Virus record (IMG/VR): IMGVR_UViG_3300005731_000099
Span: 1-36,850 of that record
From: a virus
Direction: 5' to 3' (one strand)
Length of the DNA stretch: 36,850 nucleotides
The notes under the pieces: generated by a model
What the model was told of the DNA's origin: nothing
The model's input: the letters and a program-made list of their open reading frames with translations, nothing else
The model's database searches: none
Translations under genes and position numbers: made by a program
Shown here: positions 7,070 to 13,718 of the stretch, one piece after another
Layout of the letters: every line of letters starts with the position of its first letter
Position numbering within the stretch: position 1 is the stretch's first letter

Positions 7070-7213
7070 AACCATCACAAAGGGATAAAACAATAGTTAA
7101 TGACGGATAAAACAATCATAATTTTCTTTACATGACATTAAGCTAGTGTAAAGAATAACGGAATAATTTAACATGATAAATACATCAAGGGTAAAAATAA
7201 GCAAAAATTACCC
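7066..7213 (+). other. Non-coding region with iteron-like repeats and two inverted repeats
   Basis: Three copies of ATAAAAC(C/A)AT occur at 7066-7075 (the first overlapping the end of the 51-aa frame), 7085-7094 and 7107-7116. A perfect 9-base inverted repeat follows, TTCTTTACA (7124-7132) and TGTAAAGAA (7147-7155). A second is GGGTAA (7189-7194) and TTACCC (7208-7213). The stretch lies just upstream of the GT9-like gene. It could be an operator region, a replication origin or an untranslated leader. No convincing gene is seen in it. Confidence 0.5.
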
Positions 7214-7239
7214 TCGTACACATTCACTTATTTAAAGAC

Positions 7240-7959
7240 ATGAAACTAACAGACAAAGAATTTTACATAGAACAAGATAAAGATTTTGGTCTTGGTAATT
7301 TCATTAACTGCACACCGACTATAAAAAGGATATACGATTATTGTGGATATAAGATACCATGCTACTTCAATAGTGATTATGTCAAGGAGTGTTATACTAA
7401 CAGCCCTTACATAGAGGTAATAGATAGTCCTAAAGGTGTGCGTCTGTTTGGTAGTGAGTTGATATGTCGAGAGAATAATATGCCAGATTATCTATACATT
7501 CAGATTCAAGTATTAGGAAGTATAGACGAGAACACACACACTTTTATAGATGACGTAGAGCCTTTAGAAACTAACAGCGGTGTGTTCATAAATGGCAGCG
7601 GTAATGAAGATATATCATACACTAATCTAAAAGCGATAGATAATGATACAATGATGTATCTAAAATCTAAGGCTGATTTAATAGGAACAGGAAGCAAAGA
7701 AGATAGAAAGCGCAATATATTTAACGGATTCTATGGAGACATAAGGACATCACTAGCGTTAATAAAAGGTGCTAAGTTTGTTATATCTAATGATACGGGA
7801 TTATATCACGCTGCTGCCGCTATGAATAAAAAGCAGTTAGTACTATGGAAAGACACAAAGATAACTAAGAATCTAGTGCCTAATAAGAATTGTAATTACG
7901 CAAACAAATACGAATGGAAAGAGAAAATAGATGCGTTCCTTTTAGAGTATATGGACTAG
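7240..7959 (+). CDS. GT9-like (heptosyltransferase-type) glycosyltransferase, 239 aa
   Basis: Near the N-terminus, GLGNFINCTPTIKRI matches the G-x-G-N-x3-x-x-P acceptor-side loop of family 9 enzymes. Near the C-terminus, SLALIKGAKFVISNDTGLYH (171-190) matches the A-x-x-F-x-x-x-D-(S/T)-G-x-x-H donor-binding signature (N184, D185, H190). At 239 residues it is shorter than host ADP-heptose transferases (about 330-350), so it is compact or trimmed in the interdomain region. It follows a repeat-rich gap and overlaps the next gene by 46 bases. Confidence 0.7.
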   Translation: MKLTDKEFYIEQDKDFGLGNFINCTPTIKRIYDYCGYKIPCYFNSDYVKECYTNSPYIEVIDSPKGVRLFGSELICRENNMPDYLYIQIQVLGSIDENTHTFIDDVEPLETNSGVFINGSGNEDISYTNLKAIDNDTMMYLKSKADLIGTGSKEDRKRNIFNGFYGDIRTSLALIKGAKFVISNDTGLYHAAAAMNKKQLVLWKDTKITKNLVPNKNCNYANKYEWKEKIDAFLLEYMD

Positions 7960-8426
7960 AGAGGTCTGGTACTAATTTAATGGAGTGGATAGTAAGAGAG
8001 CATTTTAACCCTAACTATGAAAGGATAGACGTTATAGGTAATAATATACTAATGCGTAAGTATAGAGAAAAGCAGAGCCTAAAGCACACCCTGCCTACTT
8101 GTATAAATGATAAGAATATAGTAATGTATAAGCCTTTTGAACAATGGGTGGAGAGTTGGAATAAGTATTATAAACGTGGAGACAATTACATATTAGGTGG
8201 AGATGTAGGATGTAGTAAGGAGGTTTATGATATGTACTTAAATACAGCGATAGAGTACAATTTAAAGCCTAATGATTTAAGTTTCTTATTAATTAACTAC
8301 AATGACTTAATGGATAACTACGAGTCTGTAATTAAAAGGATAGCGGAGTATTTAGAGTATGATTTAAAAGAAATTAAGCCGATGCCTACTAAATGGATGG
8401 GTACAAACATGAAGCCTATTGAGTAG
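7914..8426 (+). CDS. Sulfotransferase-like protein, 170 aa
   Basis: Residues 12-24 (VYGLERSGTNLME) match the 5'-phosphosulfate-binding P-loop of PAPS-dependent sulfotransferases (G-x-x-R-S-G-T). Later helices (KPFEQWVESWNKYY) and LLINYNDLMDNYESVIKRIAEYL follow the family's C-terminal pattern. It is short for the family (usually 250 or more). Sulfotransferases are uncommon in phages, and with three glycosyltransferases it suggests a sulfated glycan. The long overlap with the upstream gene leaves the start uncertain, but no other start precedes the P-loop. Confidence 0.65.
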   Translation: MERENRCVPFRVYGLERSGTNLMEWIVREHFNPNYERIDVIGNNILMRKYREKQSLKHTLPTCINDKNIVMYKPFEQWVESWNKYYKRGDNYILGGDVGCSKEVYDMYLNTAIEYNLKPNDLSFLLINYNDLMDNYESVIKRIAEYLEYDLKEIKPMPTKWMGTNMKPIE

Positions 8427-9633
8427 AGATATACACATAGAAGTTACGCCCGTATTCACTAAACTATGGGAAGCCCTTAACAATCCAGACGTTAGGGGCA
8501 TTGTGTTAGAGGGGTCTAGTAGATCATCTAAGACGTGGAGTATCTGCCAAGCTATCATAGCATACGGTCAAGCAAATCCTGGTATTAATATTATAGCAGC
8601 ACGTCAGAAATATACATGGGTAAGGTTAAGTATCTTAGACTCATTCGGAAAGGTTGTTAATAGTACGGGTATGGATTTAAAGCTAACTAAAACGCCTTTC
8701 AGTTACAAATGGGGTAATGGTAGCAAGATGCATTTTGTCGGCTTAGATGACGCTCAAAAATATCATGGTGTTGAGACAGACCTAGCTTGGATTAATGAAG
8801 CAATAGAAGCAGGGAATGATGACTTTGACCAAATAGAACAGAGACAAGCAGAGGGCGGTAAATGGATATTAGATTACAATCCTAGTACGGATGACCATTG
8901 GATATACACTAAACTATTAAAGCGTTCGGATGTGGTTTATATTCATAGCACGTTTAGAGACAATCCCTTTATAAGTACAGAGGCAAAGAATAAGATACTG
9001 AGCTATGAGCCTAACGAGTTTAATATCGAGCAAGGCACAGCGGATGAGTTTAAATGGCAGGTTTACGGATTAGGCAAAAGAGCAAGGCGTGAGGGTGTTG
9101 TATTTACTAACTGGTCAACGTGTAAAGCTATGCCTACAGATTATCAATGGGAGTGTTACGGTATGGACTTTGGATTCACTAACGATCCTAGTACACTCAT
9201 TAGGGTAGTTTATGCAGACGGTCAATTATGGTGCGAAGAGTTATTTGGAGAAACTGGAATGACTAACCAAGATATAGGCAATAGATTAAAAGCGTTAGGA
9301 GTAACAAGGGAACATGATATAGTAGCAGATAGCGCAGAACCTAAGAGTATAAAAGAAATTAAGTTACAAGGCTTTAGAATACGTCCAAGCGCTAAAGGAC
9401 AAGATAGTATTAGAGCAACTATCGACTTAGTGCAACAATACAAGGTTAACATACTAGAGGGTAGTGAGGAGTTTATAAAAGAGATGAATAACTATGTATG
9501 GCAAAAGGATAGGGCGTTAGGTAAGTACAAAGATAAGCCAATAGATGACTTTAACCACCGTATTGATCCGCTAAGATATGTAGCAGAGTACAAACTAGGA
9601 AAAAAGAATAGCGGTAAATATCACGTACATTAA
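8419..9633 (+). CDS. terL: Terminase large subunit, 404 aa
   Basis: The ATPase domain shows a Walker A loop at residues 32-39 (GSSRSSKT) and Walker B LAWINEA (122-128, catalytic E127). The RNase H-like nuclease domain shows D250 (YGMDFGF), D304 (IVADSAEP) and D377 to D383 (IDDFNHRIDP). It powers DNA packaging through the portal and cuts the concatemer. Length and motifs fit the PBSX/Terminase_3 type. The start is TTG at 8419 because no ATG occurs before the Walker region, and it overlaps the previous gene by 8 bases. The family call is firm. Confidence 0.93.
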   Translation: MSRDIHIEVTPVFTKLWEALNNPDVRGIVLEGSSRSSKTWSICQAIIAYGQANPGINIIAARQKYTWVRLSILDSFGKVVNSTGMDLKLTKTPFSYKWGNGSKMHFVGLDDAQKYHGVETDLAWINEAIEAGNDDFDQIEQRQAEGGKWILDYNPSTDDHWIYTKLLKRSDVVYIHSTFRDNPFISTEAKNKILSYEPNEFNIEQGTADEFKWQVYGLGKRARREGVVFTNWSTCKAMPTDYQWECYGMDFGFTNDPSTLIRVVYADGQLWCEELFGETGMTNQDIGNRLKALGVTREHDIVADSAEPKSIKEIKLQGFRIRPSAKGQDSIRATIDLVQQYKVNILEGSEEFIKEMNNYVWQKDRALGKYKDKPIDDFNHRIDPLRYVAEYKLGKKNSGKYHVH

Positions 9634-9672
9634 AATTATTTTGTATATTGTGTTAAATTTAAAACTAAAACA

Positions 9673-10128
9673 ATGACATTAAAAGAAGTAAAAAAGCATT
9701 TTAAGAACGCTAAGAGGGTTAAAGAATTGAGCGAATACAAAGAAGTTGAATTTAACCATGAATCAATACATAGTGCGATCGGGTCTTTTTGGGTCAATCT
9801 GGGAGACATGATAGCTCATCGTAATTGTGACGGAACATGGGAACTCGCCAAGATCATAGAATACAAACGCCCTGTTAAGTGGGTAGAGGTTAGGAATCAT
9901 GATAGTCGTAAATGGAAAAAGCGAATATATCTAACAACTATTGAGGGGTCAGATAGTCCTTTTATCACTGTGTGTGATGGTTATACAAAAGAATATCAAG
10001 CAGGTGATGATTTCGTCCATATTAAATGGGAACAAATGAGAGAGATACCACAACAAAAAGAATTAACTATGCAAGAGATTGCAGATAAATTTAACATAGA
10101 AGTAGAACAATTAAAAATAAAGAAGTAA
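9673..10128 (+). CDS. Conserved hypothetical protein, 151 aa
   Basis: The protein has a basic helical start (TLKEVKKHFKNAKRVKEL) and a beta-rich middle (WELAKIIEYKRPVKWVEVRN). A C-terminal helix-turn-helix-like segment reads ELTMQEIADKFNIEVEQLKI. It may be a small DNA-binding or regulatory protein, but no family is named. It is separated from the terminase by 39 bases, has the A-rich leader AAAACTAAAACA before ATG, and overlaps the OB-fold gene by one base. Confidence 0.6.
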   Translation: MTLKEVKKHFKNAKRVKELSEYKEVEFNHESIHSAIGSFWVNLGDMIAHRNCDGTWELAKIIEYKRPVKWVEVRNHDSRKWKKRIYLTTIEGSDSPFITVCDGYTKEYQAGDDFVHIKWEQMREIPQQKELTMQEIADKFNIEVEQLKIKK

Positions 10129-10448
10129 TGAATATCCAAGGTAGAATTAAAGTAATCAAAGACACGCAAGTAATAAGCGATAAGTTTAAAAAGCGTGAGT
10201 TTGTAGTAGAAACAAGTGGAGAGTATCCACAATACATTCAGCTAGAGTGTACACAAGATAAGACAAGCATACTAGACACTTACAAGGTAGGCGATAGTGT
10301 AGATGTATCTATTAACATCAGAGGACGTGAATGGACTAAGGATGGTGTAACTAAATACTTCAACACTATTGAAGCGTGGAGAATTGAGAAAGTAGATGCA
10401 GTAGCGCCACAAGCTGAAACGGTTGTAGAGGGAGACCTTCCTTTTTAA
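10128..10448 (+). CDS. DUF3127 OB-fold (ssDNA-binding-like) protein with SSB-type tail, 106 aa
   Basis: The order of strands (MNIQGRIKVI, KKREFVVETSGEYPQYIQLEC, YKVGDSVDVSINIRGREW, YFNTIEAWRIEKV) fits the DUF3127 family, an OB-fold group common in Bacteroidota and their phages and related to SSB. The protein ends EGDLPF, resembling the acidic DDIPF tip by which SSB recruits partners. I infer that it coats single-stranded phage DNA. Single-base overlaps with both neighbours indicate coupled translation. Confidence 0.75.
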   Translation: MNIQGRIKVIKDTQVISDKFKKREFVVETSGEYPQYIQLECTQDKTSILDTYKVGDSVDVSINIRGREWTKDGVTKYFNTIEAWRIEKVDAVAPQAETVVEGDLPF

Positions 10449-10657
10449 TGGCTAACACTAAACCATATTACAAGGGTAGGGATAGTCTTTATAAGTTTGC
10501 TGATGAATGGGGGTTAAATTCCTATGAGTTTGATATAGTTAAAAGAATAGTAAGATGCAGACATAAAGGGCAATTTATATCGGACTTGAATAAGACAAAG
10601 GACGTTATAGATATCTACTTAAAAGAGAAAGCGGATGCCGAAAAGCTGATAGAGTAG
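10448..10657 (+). CDS. DUF3310-like small protein, 69 aa
   Basis: The sequence PYYKGRDSLYKFADEW, FDIVKRIVRCRHKGQFISDL and KTKDVIDIYLKE follows the short DUF3310 domain (Y-x-x-G ... G-x-x-x-K-Y-x-x-R ... D-L-x-K-x-x-x-Y-L). Such proteins accompany phage nucleotide and DNA metabolism genes, but their activity is unknown. It is the last gene before two terminators and the late block. Confidence 0.6.
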   Translation: MANTKPYYKGRDSLYKFADEWGLNSYEFDIVKRIVRCRHKGQFISDLNKTKDVIDIYLKEKADAEKLIE

Positions 10658-10710
10658 GCAGTATTTAAACCTCATAGTTTTCGGTTCTATGAGCGTTAGA
10701 TAATAGTTTA

Positions 10711-10737
10711 GCCTTGCATTAATTGCAGGGCTTTTTT
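10711..10737 (+). terminator. Rho-independent terminator after the OB-fold/DUF3310 genes
   Basis: GCCTTGCA and TGCAGGGC form an 8-bp stem (one G-T pair) with a four-base loop, followed by TTTTTT. A separate 7-base inverted repeat, CTCATAG/CTATGAG, lies just upstream at 10671-10693. No gene is seen between 10658 and 10889. Confidence 0.75.
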
Positions 10738-10819
10738 GTTATATGGGATATTTGTTGTAGATTAGTACTTTCATAGTGCCTTATTCCAGTAGGGCTGAAT
10801 TTTAATCAAAGAACAATTA

Positions 10820-10852
10820 AGACTAGATATTGCAGTATCTGGTCTTTTTTTT
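10820..10852 (+). terminator. Second terminator, directly before a late motif
   Basis: An 11-bp stem (AGACTAGATAT with GTATCTGGTCT, two G-T pairs) and loop TGCA are followed by eight T. It ends five bases before GTTACA of the late motif, insulating the late transcription unit. Confidence 0.8.
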
Positions 10853-10857
10853 GTGCT

Positions 10858-10888
10858 GTTACATTAACGACATATTAATATTTATTAG
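10858..10888 (+). promoter_or_regulatory. Late motif copy A (GTTACA-N13-AATATTTATTAG)
   Basis: This is one of five copies with identical spacing. It lies one base before the ATG at 10890 and just after a terminator. It is best read as a phage late promoter or operator. The host TAnnTTTG pattern is absent. Confidence 0.7.
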
Positions 10889-10889
10889 T

Positions 10890-11462
10890 ATGAGCTTTAA
10901 AGGTATTACGGTAAACGACTTTATAGAACTTAGGAGGATAGCAGAGGATAATCAAGGTAATCCAGTTAGACAGCAGATTAAGACACTAGCCTATGTGTTA
11001 GGAAGGTCAGAGGATGAGATAGGGGAGTTAAGCTACAAGAAAGTTAAGGAGCTATCTAAGAAGTATTCATGGGCTTACGGTTATCCTGATGCACCTATTA
11101 AAAAGTCATTTAGATTTAAGGGCAGACGTTTTAAGGCTATCCTAGACGCTAGAGATATCAAAGCTGGTCAATTCATAGACAGCACAGAGTTATCACAAGG
11201 AACGGAACTAGAGATGCTAGAGAGGTTACCTATCTTGTGTGGTGTGTTACTCCAGGAAACTACCCGATTCAAAAAGCATTTAAAAGATAAAGACAAATTC
11301 AAGTTAGTTGAGCAGATGCCTATTAACTACGTATATCCTAACATTGTTTTTTTTTGCAAAGTTTACACAGCCTTATTGCCGAGTATAGCACATTATTTAA
11401 AGGAGACGGGGGAGCAGATTCTAGCGCAGCATGGTTTGTCAAGCGATACGGATGGAGAGTGA
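10890..11462 (+). CDS. Tail assembly chaperone, short form (gpG-like), 190 aa
   Basis: The short product begins MSFKGITVNDFIELRR and is helical, with ERLPILCGVLLQETTRFKK before the shift site. It fits the short chaperone of the gpG/gpGT pair that keeps tape measure protein soluble during tail assembly. The ATG at 10890 is chosen because it directly follows the late motif; an upstream in-frame ATG at 10830 would lie inside the terminator. Nine T (11347-11355) at codons 154-155 allow a -1 shift into the T domain. Normal reading adds 35 residues and stops at 11462. Confidence 0.75.
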   Translation: MSFKGITVNDFIELRRIAEDNQGNPVRQQIKTLAYVLGRSEDEIGELSYKKVKELSKKYSWAYGYPDAPIKKSFRFKGRRFKAILDARDIKAGQFIDSTELSQGTELEMLERLPILCGVLLQETTRFKKHLKDKDKFKLVEQMPINYVYPNIVFFCKVYTALLPSIAHYLKETGEQILAQHGLSSDTDGE

Positions 11463-11605
11463 CAATAGATAACTTAGCCAACGGGGATATACTAAAGTAT
11501 GATGCTATTTTTAACATACCAGTAATAGAGTTTTTAAATATGTTATCATTCCAAAAGGATAAACAAAGATTAGAGAGAGAACAAAGTCAGAAAAAAGTTA
11601 GGTAG
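10890..11605 (+). CDS. Tail assembly chaperone, -1 frameshift long form (gpGT-like), about 238 aa
   Basis: After slipping one base at 11348-11354 the ribosome reads TTG CAA AGT and continues 83 codons to TAG at 11605. That frame has no ATG before residue 63 of the extension, so it is unlikely to be translated alone. It contains RYGWRVTIDNLANGDILKYD and PVIEFLNMLSFQKDKQRLE. The W-x-x-x-I-x-x-L-A-x-G-D-x-x-K-x-D pattern is typical of the T part of tail chaperones in Bacteroidota phages. T domains usually bind tape measure protein. The coordinates span both frames. The exact shift is inferred; a separate start or a sequencing error in the T run are the alternatives. Confidence 0.7.
11347..11355 (+). 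other. Slippery run of nine T for -1 frameshifting
   Basis: In the zero frame the codons are GTT TTT TTT TGC. T-TTT-TTT at 11348-11354 fits the X-XXY-YYZ heptamer, with all pairs kept after slipping. The -1 frame is open across and beyond the run to 11605. No strong downstream hairpin was identified by eye. Confidence 0.7.
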
Positions 11606-11608
11606 TAT

Positions 11609-11639
11609 TTTGTTATATTAAATTTTTGTTGTATTTTGC
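11609..11639 (+). promoter_or_regulatory. Bacteroidota-type promoter inside the late block
   Basis: TTTG (11609-11612) is followed after 19 bases by TATTTTGC (11632-11639), close to TTTG-N19-TAnnTTTG. It begins four bases after the end of the chaperone long form and points into a tiny reading frame and a hairpin-rich region. Confidence 0.55.
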
Positions 11640-11660
11640 ATAAATAAACGCAAGTATATT

Positions 11661-11738
11661 ATGGGGCAAATATTCTTAATATTATTAACGGCTGCAGCCG
11701 TATTGCAATTTATAAGAGTTTGGAGGCATCTAAGCTAG
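11661..11738 (+). CDS. Very small membrane peptide, 25 aa
   Basis: ATG at 11661 starts a 25-codon frame that is almost wholly one membrane helix (GQIFLILLTAAAVLQFI) with a basic end (RVWRHLS). A consensus promoter lies about 20 bases upstream. It could be a real peptide or the chance content of a non-coding transcript. Confidence 0.35.
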   Translation: MGQIFLILLTAAAVLQFIRVWRHLS

Positions 11739-11739
11739 T

Positions 11740-11914
11740 ACATTATAAGACATTCTGATTCCTTTAATATTTTGGTATTAGAAACTTTCATGAGCTGTTT
11801 AAACGGGGAACTCACATTACTTAAATGTTGTTTTCCCCGAACAGCTTGATAAACTCTTCAACTATCGTTGCCGTTTTCACACGGGACTTTTAAGGGGCAT
11901 AATGCTATCGCATT
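11740..11914 (+). other. Hairpin-rich non-coding region, candidate structured RNA
   Basis: The largest palindrome pairs AGCTGTT (11793-11799) and CGGGGAA (11804-11810) with TTCCCCG (11833-11839) and AACAGCT (11840-11846), leaving a four-base bulge and a 22-base loop. A second hairpin, AATGC-TATC-GCATT, lies at 11901-11914, and an imperfect 10-bp palindrome precedes 11793. No convincing gene is seen. It lies between a host-type promoter and late motif copy B. Confidence 0.45.
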
Positions 11915-11923
11915 TGTAACCCT

Positions 11924-11954
11924 GTTACATTAATGATGTATTAATATTTATTAG
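11924..11954 (+). promoter_or_regulatory. Late motif copy B
   Basis: GTTACA at 11924 and AATATTTATTAG at 11943-11954 have the same 13-base spacer as the other copies. The GTG start of the tail completion gene follows five bases after its end. Confidence 0.7.
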
Positions 11955-11958
11955 TGTA

Positions 11959-12483
11959 GTGATAGATTACAAAGAGATAGAAAAGTTAGGTAGAGACGTA
12001 CAAGACGTTGTGGGTAAGGCAGCAGCAGATTCCCTAAGTGAATTAGCTACTAAGTTAATAGACATCTTGAAACGTAACGCACCAGACAACAGCGGATTCT
12101 TACAGCAGACAATTAGCGCACTACCATTAAGTCAAACTCCTGACGGCATTAAATTAGACATCACATGGGCTGACTATGGTACGTACATAGATGAGGGTGT
12201 TAGAGGCGCAAAGACTACATACTCAGAATCAACTAGCAGTCCATTCAGTTATAAATCTAAGATGCCACCAACAAACTTTAGTACAATAGGAGGGCAATCA
12301 TTAGCGCAATATGCAGAGTCTAAAGGTATTAGTCCTTTTGCAGTTGCTAAGTCTATATTTAACAAAGGGCTTAGAGCGACTAAATGGGCTACGAATAGTT
12401 TAAGTGGTGCGGAGTTGGAAAGGTTAATAGATGAACTAGCAGTTGAGTTCGTTAAGAGTTTTGAATTTAAGATAGTAAAATAA
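11959..12483 (+). CDS. HK97 gp10-like tail completion protein, 174 aa
   Basis: The start helix is followed by ELATKLIDILKRNAPDNSGFL, which resembles the HK97-gp10 family (basic-hydrophobic helix, then APxxTGxL), and by a strand with WADYGTYIDEGVRG (Y-x-x-Y-V-E-x-G in the family). Such proteins sit at the head-tail joint or complete the tail. GTG at 11959 is the only start near the family N-terminus and lies just behind late motif B. Its stop overlaps the next ATG (TAATG). Confidence 0.65.
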   Translation: MIDYKEIEKLGRDVQDVVGKAAADSLSELATKLIDILKRNAPDNSGFLQQTISALPLSQTPDGIKLDITWADYGTYIDEGVRGAKTTYSESTSSPFSYKSKMPPTNFSTIGGQSLAQYAESKGISPFAVAKSIFNKGLRATKWATNSLSGAELERLIDELAVEFVKSFEFKIVK

Positions 12484-13718
12484 TGGCAATAACAATAGAG
12501 CAACAAAACAGCGGTATAGTTAACGCATACAATCCAATAGACTATGTAGCAAGTTCTACCAATACGGGGCAAACTTCATTCAAGTACATAGCTGACTTAT
12601 ACATAGATGGTGTAAATGTACATAGATACTTAATACCTGCAGACCCTAATTTTAGTGAGTGCTTTGTAAATACCTCTGATATTGTGCAGTCTTATTTGTC
12701 TTTTAACTTTGATGCTACGCTATCCGATACGGTTGTAGAGGAGAACGGTAATAGTATAGTAGAGACTTATATCGAGTTCGGAGAGCAGTACGATGTAGCT
12801 GGTACAATAACAGACTTCACAGCACTAGCAACTACTAACACAATTAAAGCGTTAAACGGTGCTTTAGACTTTGAAAGCTATATTGATTATGACTATACAG
12901 ATTATGAGATAGACGGGACTGGTGCTAATAAGTTTCTAACTAACGCACCACTAACTAGGACGGTATCTGATACTATGAATCATTGGCTTTATGCGATTAC
13001 AGATGAGTCAACTATCTACCCTCATTTATTTGTGATACGAACCTATGATATTAACGGAACACTCAACGGACAATTTCAGATAAACAATAATAACAGAGGA
13101 GGCGGTGCTTTAGAAGATGATCATATTAGAATAGCAAGTGGTTTAAATATTAATAATCTAACCGTTGATGCAGTTGTAACGGGTGCGACTCCAATACTAG
13201 ATGCTGATGTTTATAGCTACTCTATACAGATGTATGATACGGGCATAACCTCCACAAGTGAACTTAGAACCTTTAATATAGATTATGATTGTCTAGGGTT
13301 AGATAAGTATGTGCTACACTTTCAAAACGCACTAGGCGGCTTTGATAGTTTTAGCTTTGATTTAGTTAATAGGTTTGAATGGGATAAGGAGACACAGAAT
13401 TACATGAGTGCAGGGTACACACGTTCAAGCGGTGCGGTTAGCAGAGCCACAAGCACACACCAAAGAAAGTCCTATAATACCACCGTTAAAAAAAGCATAT
13501 CATTGAAAAGTAATTGGATAACAGAGGCAGAGTCGTTATGGCTTAGGGAGTTATTTGATAGCCCCGTTATCTATTTAGAATATCCTGATAATACTATGAT
13601 AGCGGTTAGTGGTATTAGCCTAACACAAAAGACGGAAGATATTACCAAAGTAGACAAGCTATTTAATTTAGAATTAGTAGCGGAGTATTCATTCGATAGT
13701 TACAGACAGAAGTGGTAG
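12483..13718 (+). CDS. Tail structural protein (distal tail/baseplate type), 411 aa
   Basis: This beta-rich protein contains YVLHFQNALGGFDSFSFDL, RKSYNTTVKKSISLKSNW and a closing DKLFNLELVAEYSFDS. This layout recurs in Bacteroidota phage tail proteins located before a large hub protein. The role is inferred from this pattern and from its place between tail completion and the 969-residue protein. No enzymatic motif or signal peptide is seen. Small overlaps with both neighbours indicate one transcription unit. Confidence 0.6.
   Translation: MAITIEQQNSGIVNAYNPIDYVASSTNTGQTSFKYIADLYIDGVNVHRYLIPADPNFSECFVNTSDIVQSYLSFNFDATLSDTVVEENGNSIVETYIEFGEQYDVAGTITDFTALATTNTIKALNGALDFESYIDYDYTDYEIDGTGANKFLTNAPLTRTVSDTMNHWLYAITDESTIYPHLFVIRTYDINGTLNGQFQINNNNRGGGALEDDHIRIASGLNINNLTVDAVVTGATPILDADVYSYSIQMYDTGITSTSELRTFNIDYDCLGLDKYVLHFQNALGGFDSFSFDLVNRFEWDKETQNYMSAGYTRSSGAVSRATSTHQRKSYNTTVKKSISLKSNWITEAESLWLRELFDSPVIYLEYPDNTMIAVSGISLTQKTEDITKVDKLFNLELVAEYSFDSYRQKW

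Noticed and set aside
11740-11914. Hairpin region considered as a tRNA or tmRNA
   Set aside because: No cloverleaf, T-arm consensus (GTTCRA) or CCA-type end could be drawn.
12249-12572. Minus-strand open frame (107 codons) across the tail completion gene
   Set aside because: It is antisense to two coupled structural genes, with no promoter and no recognisable domain.
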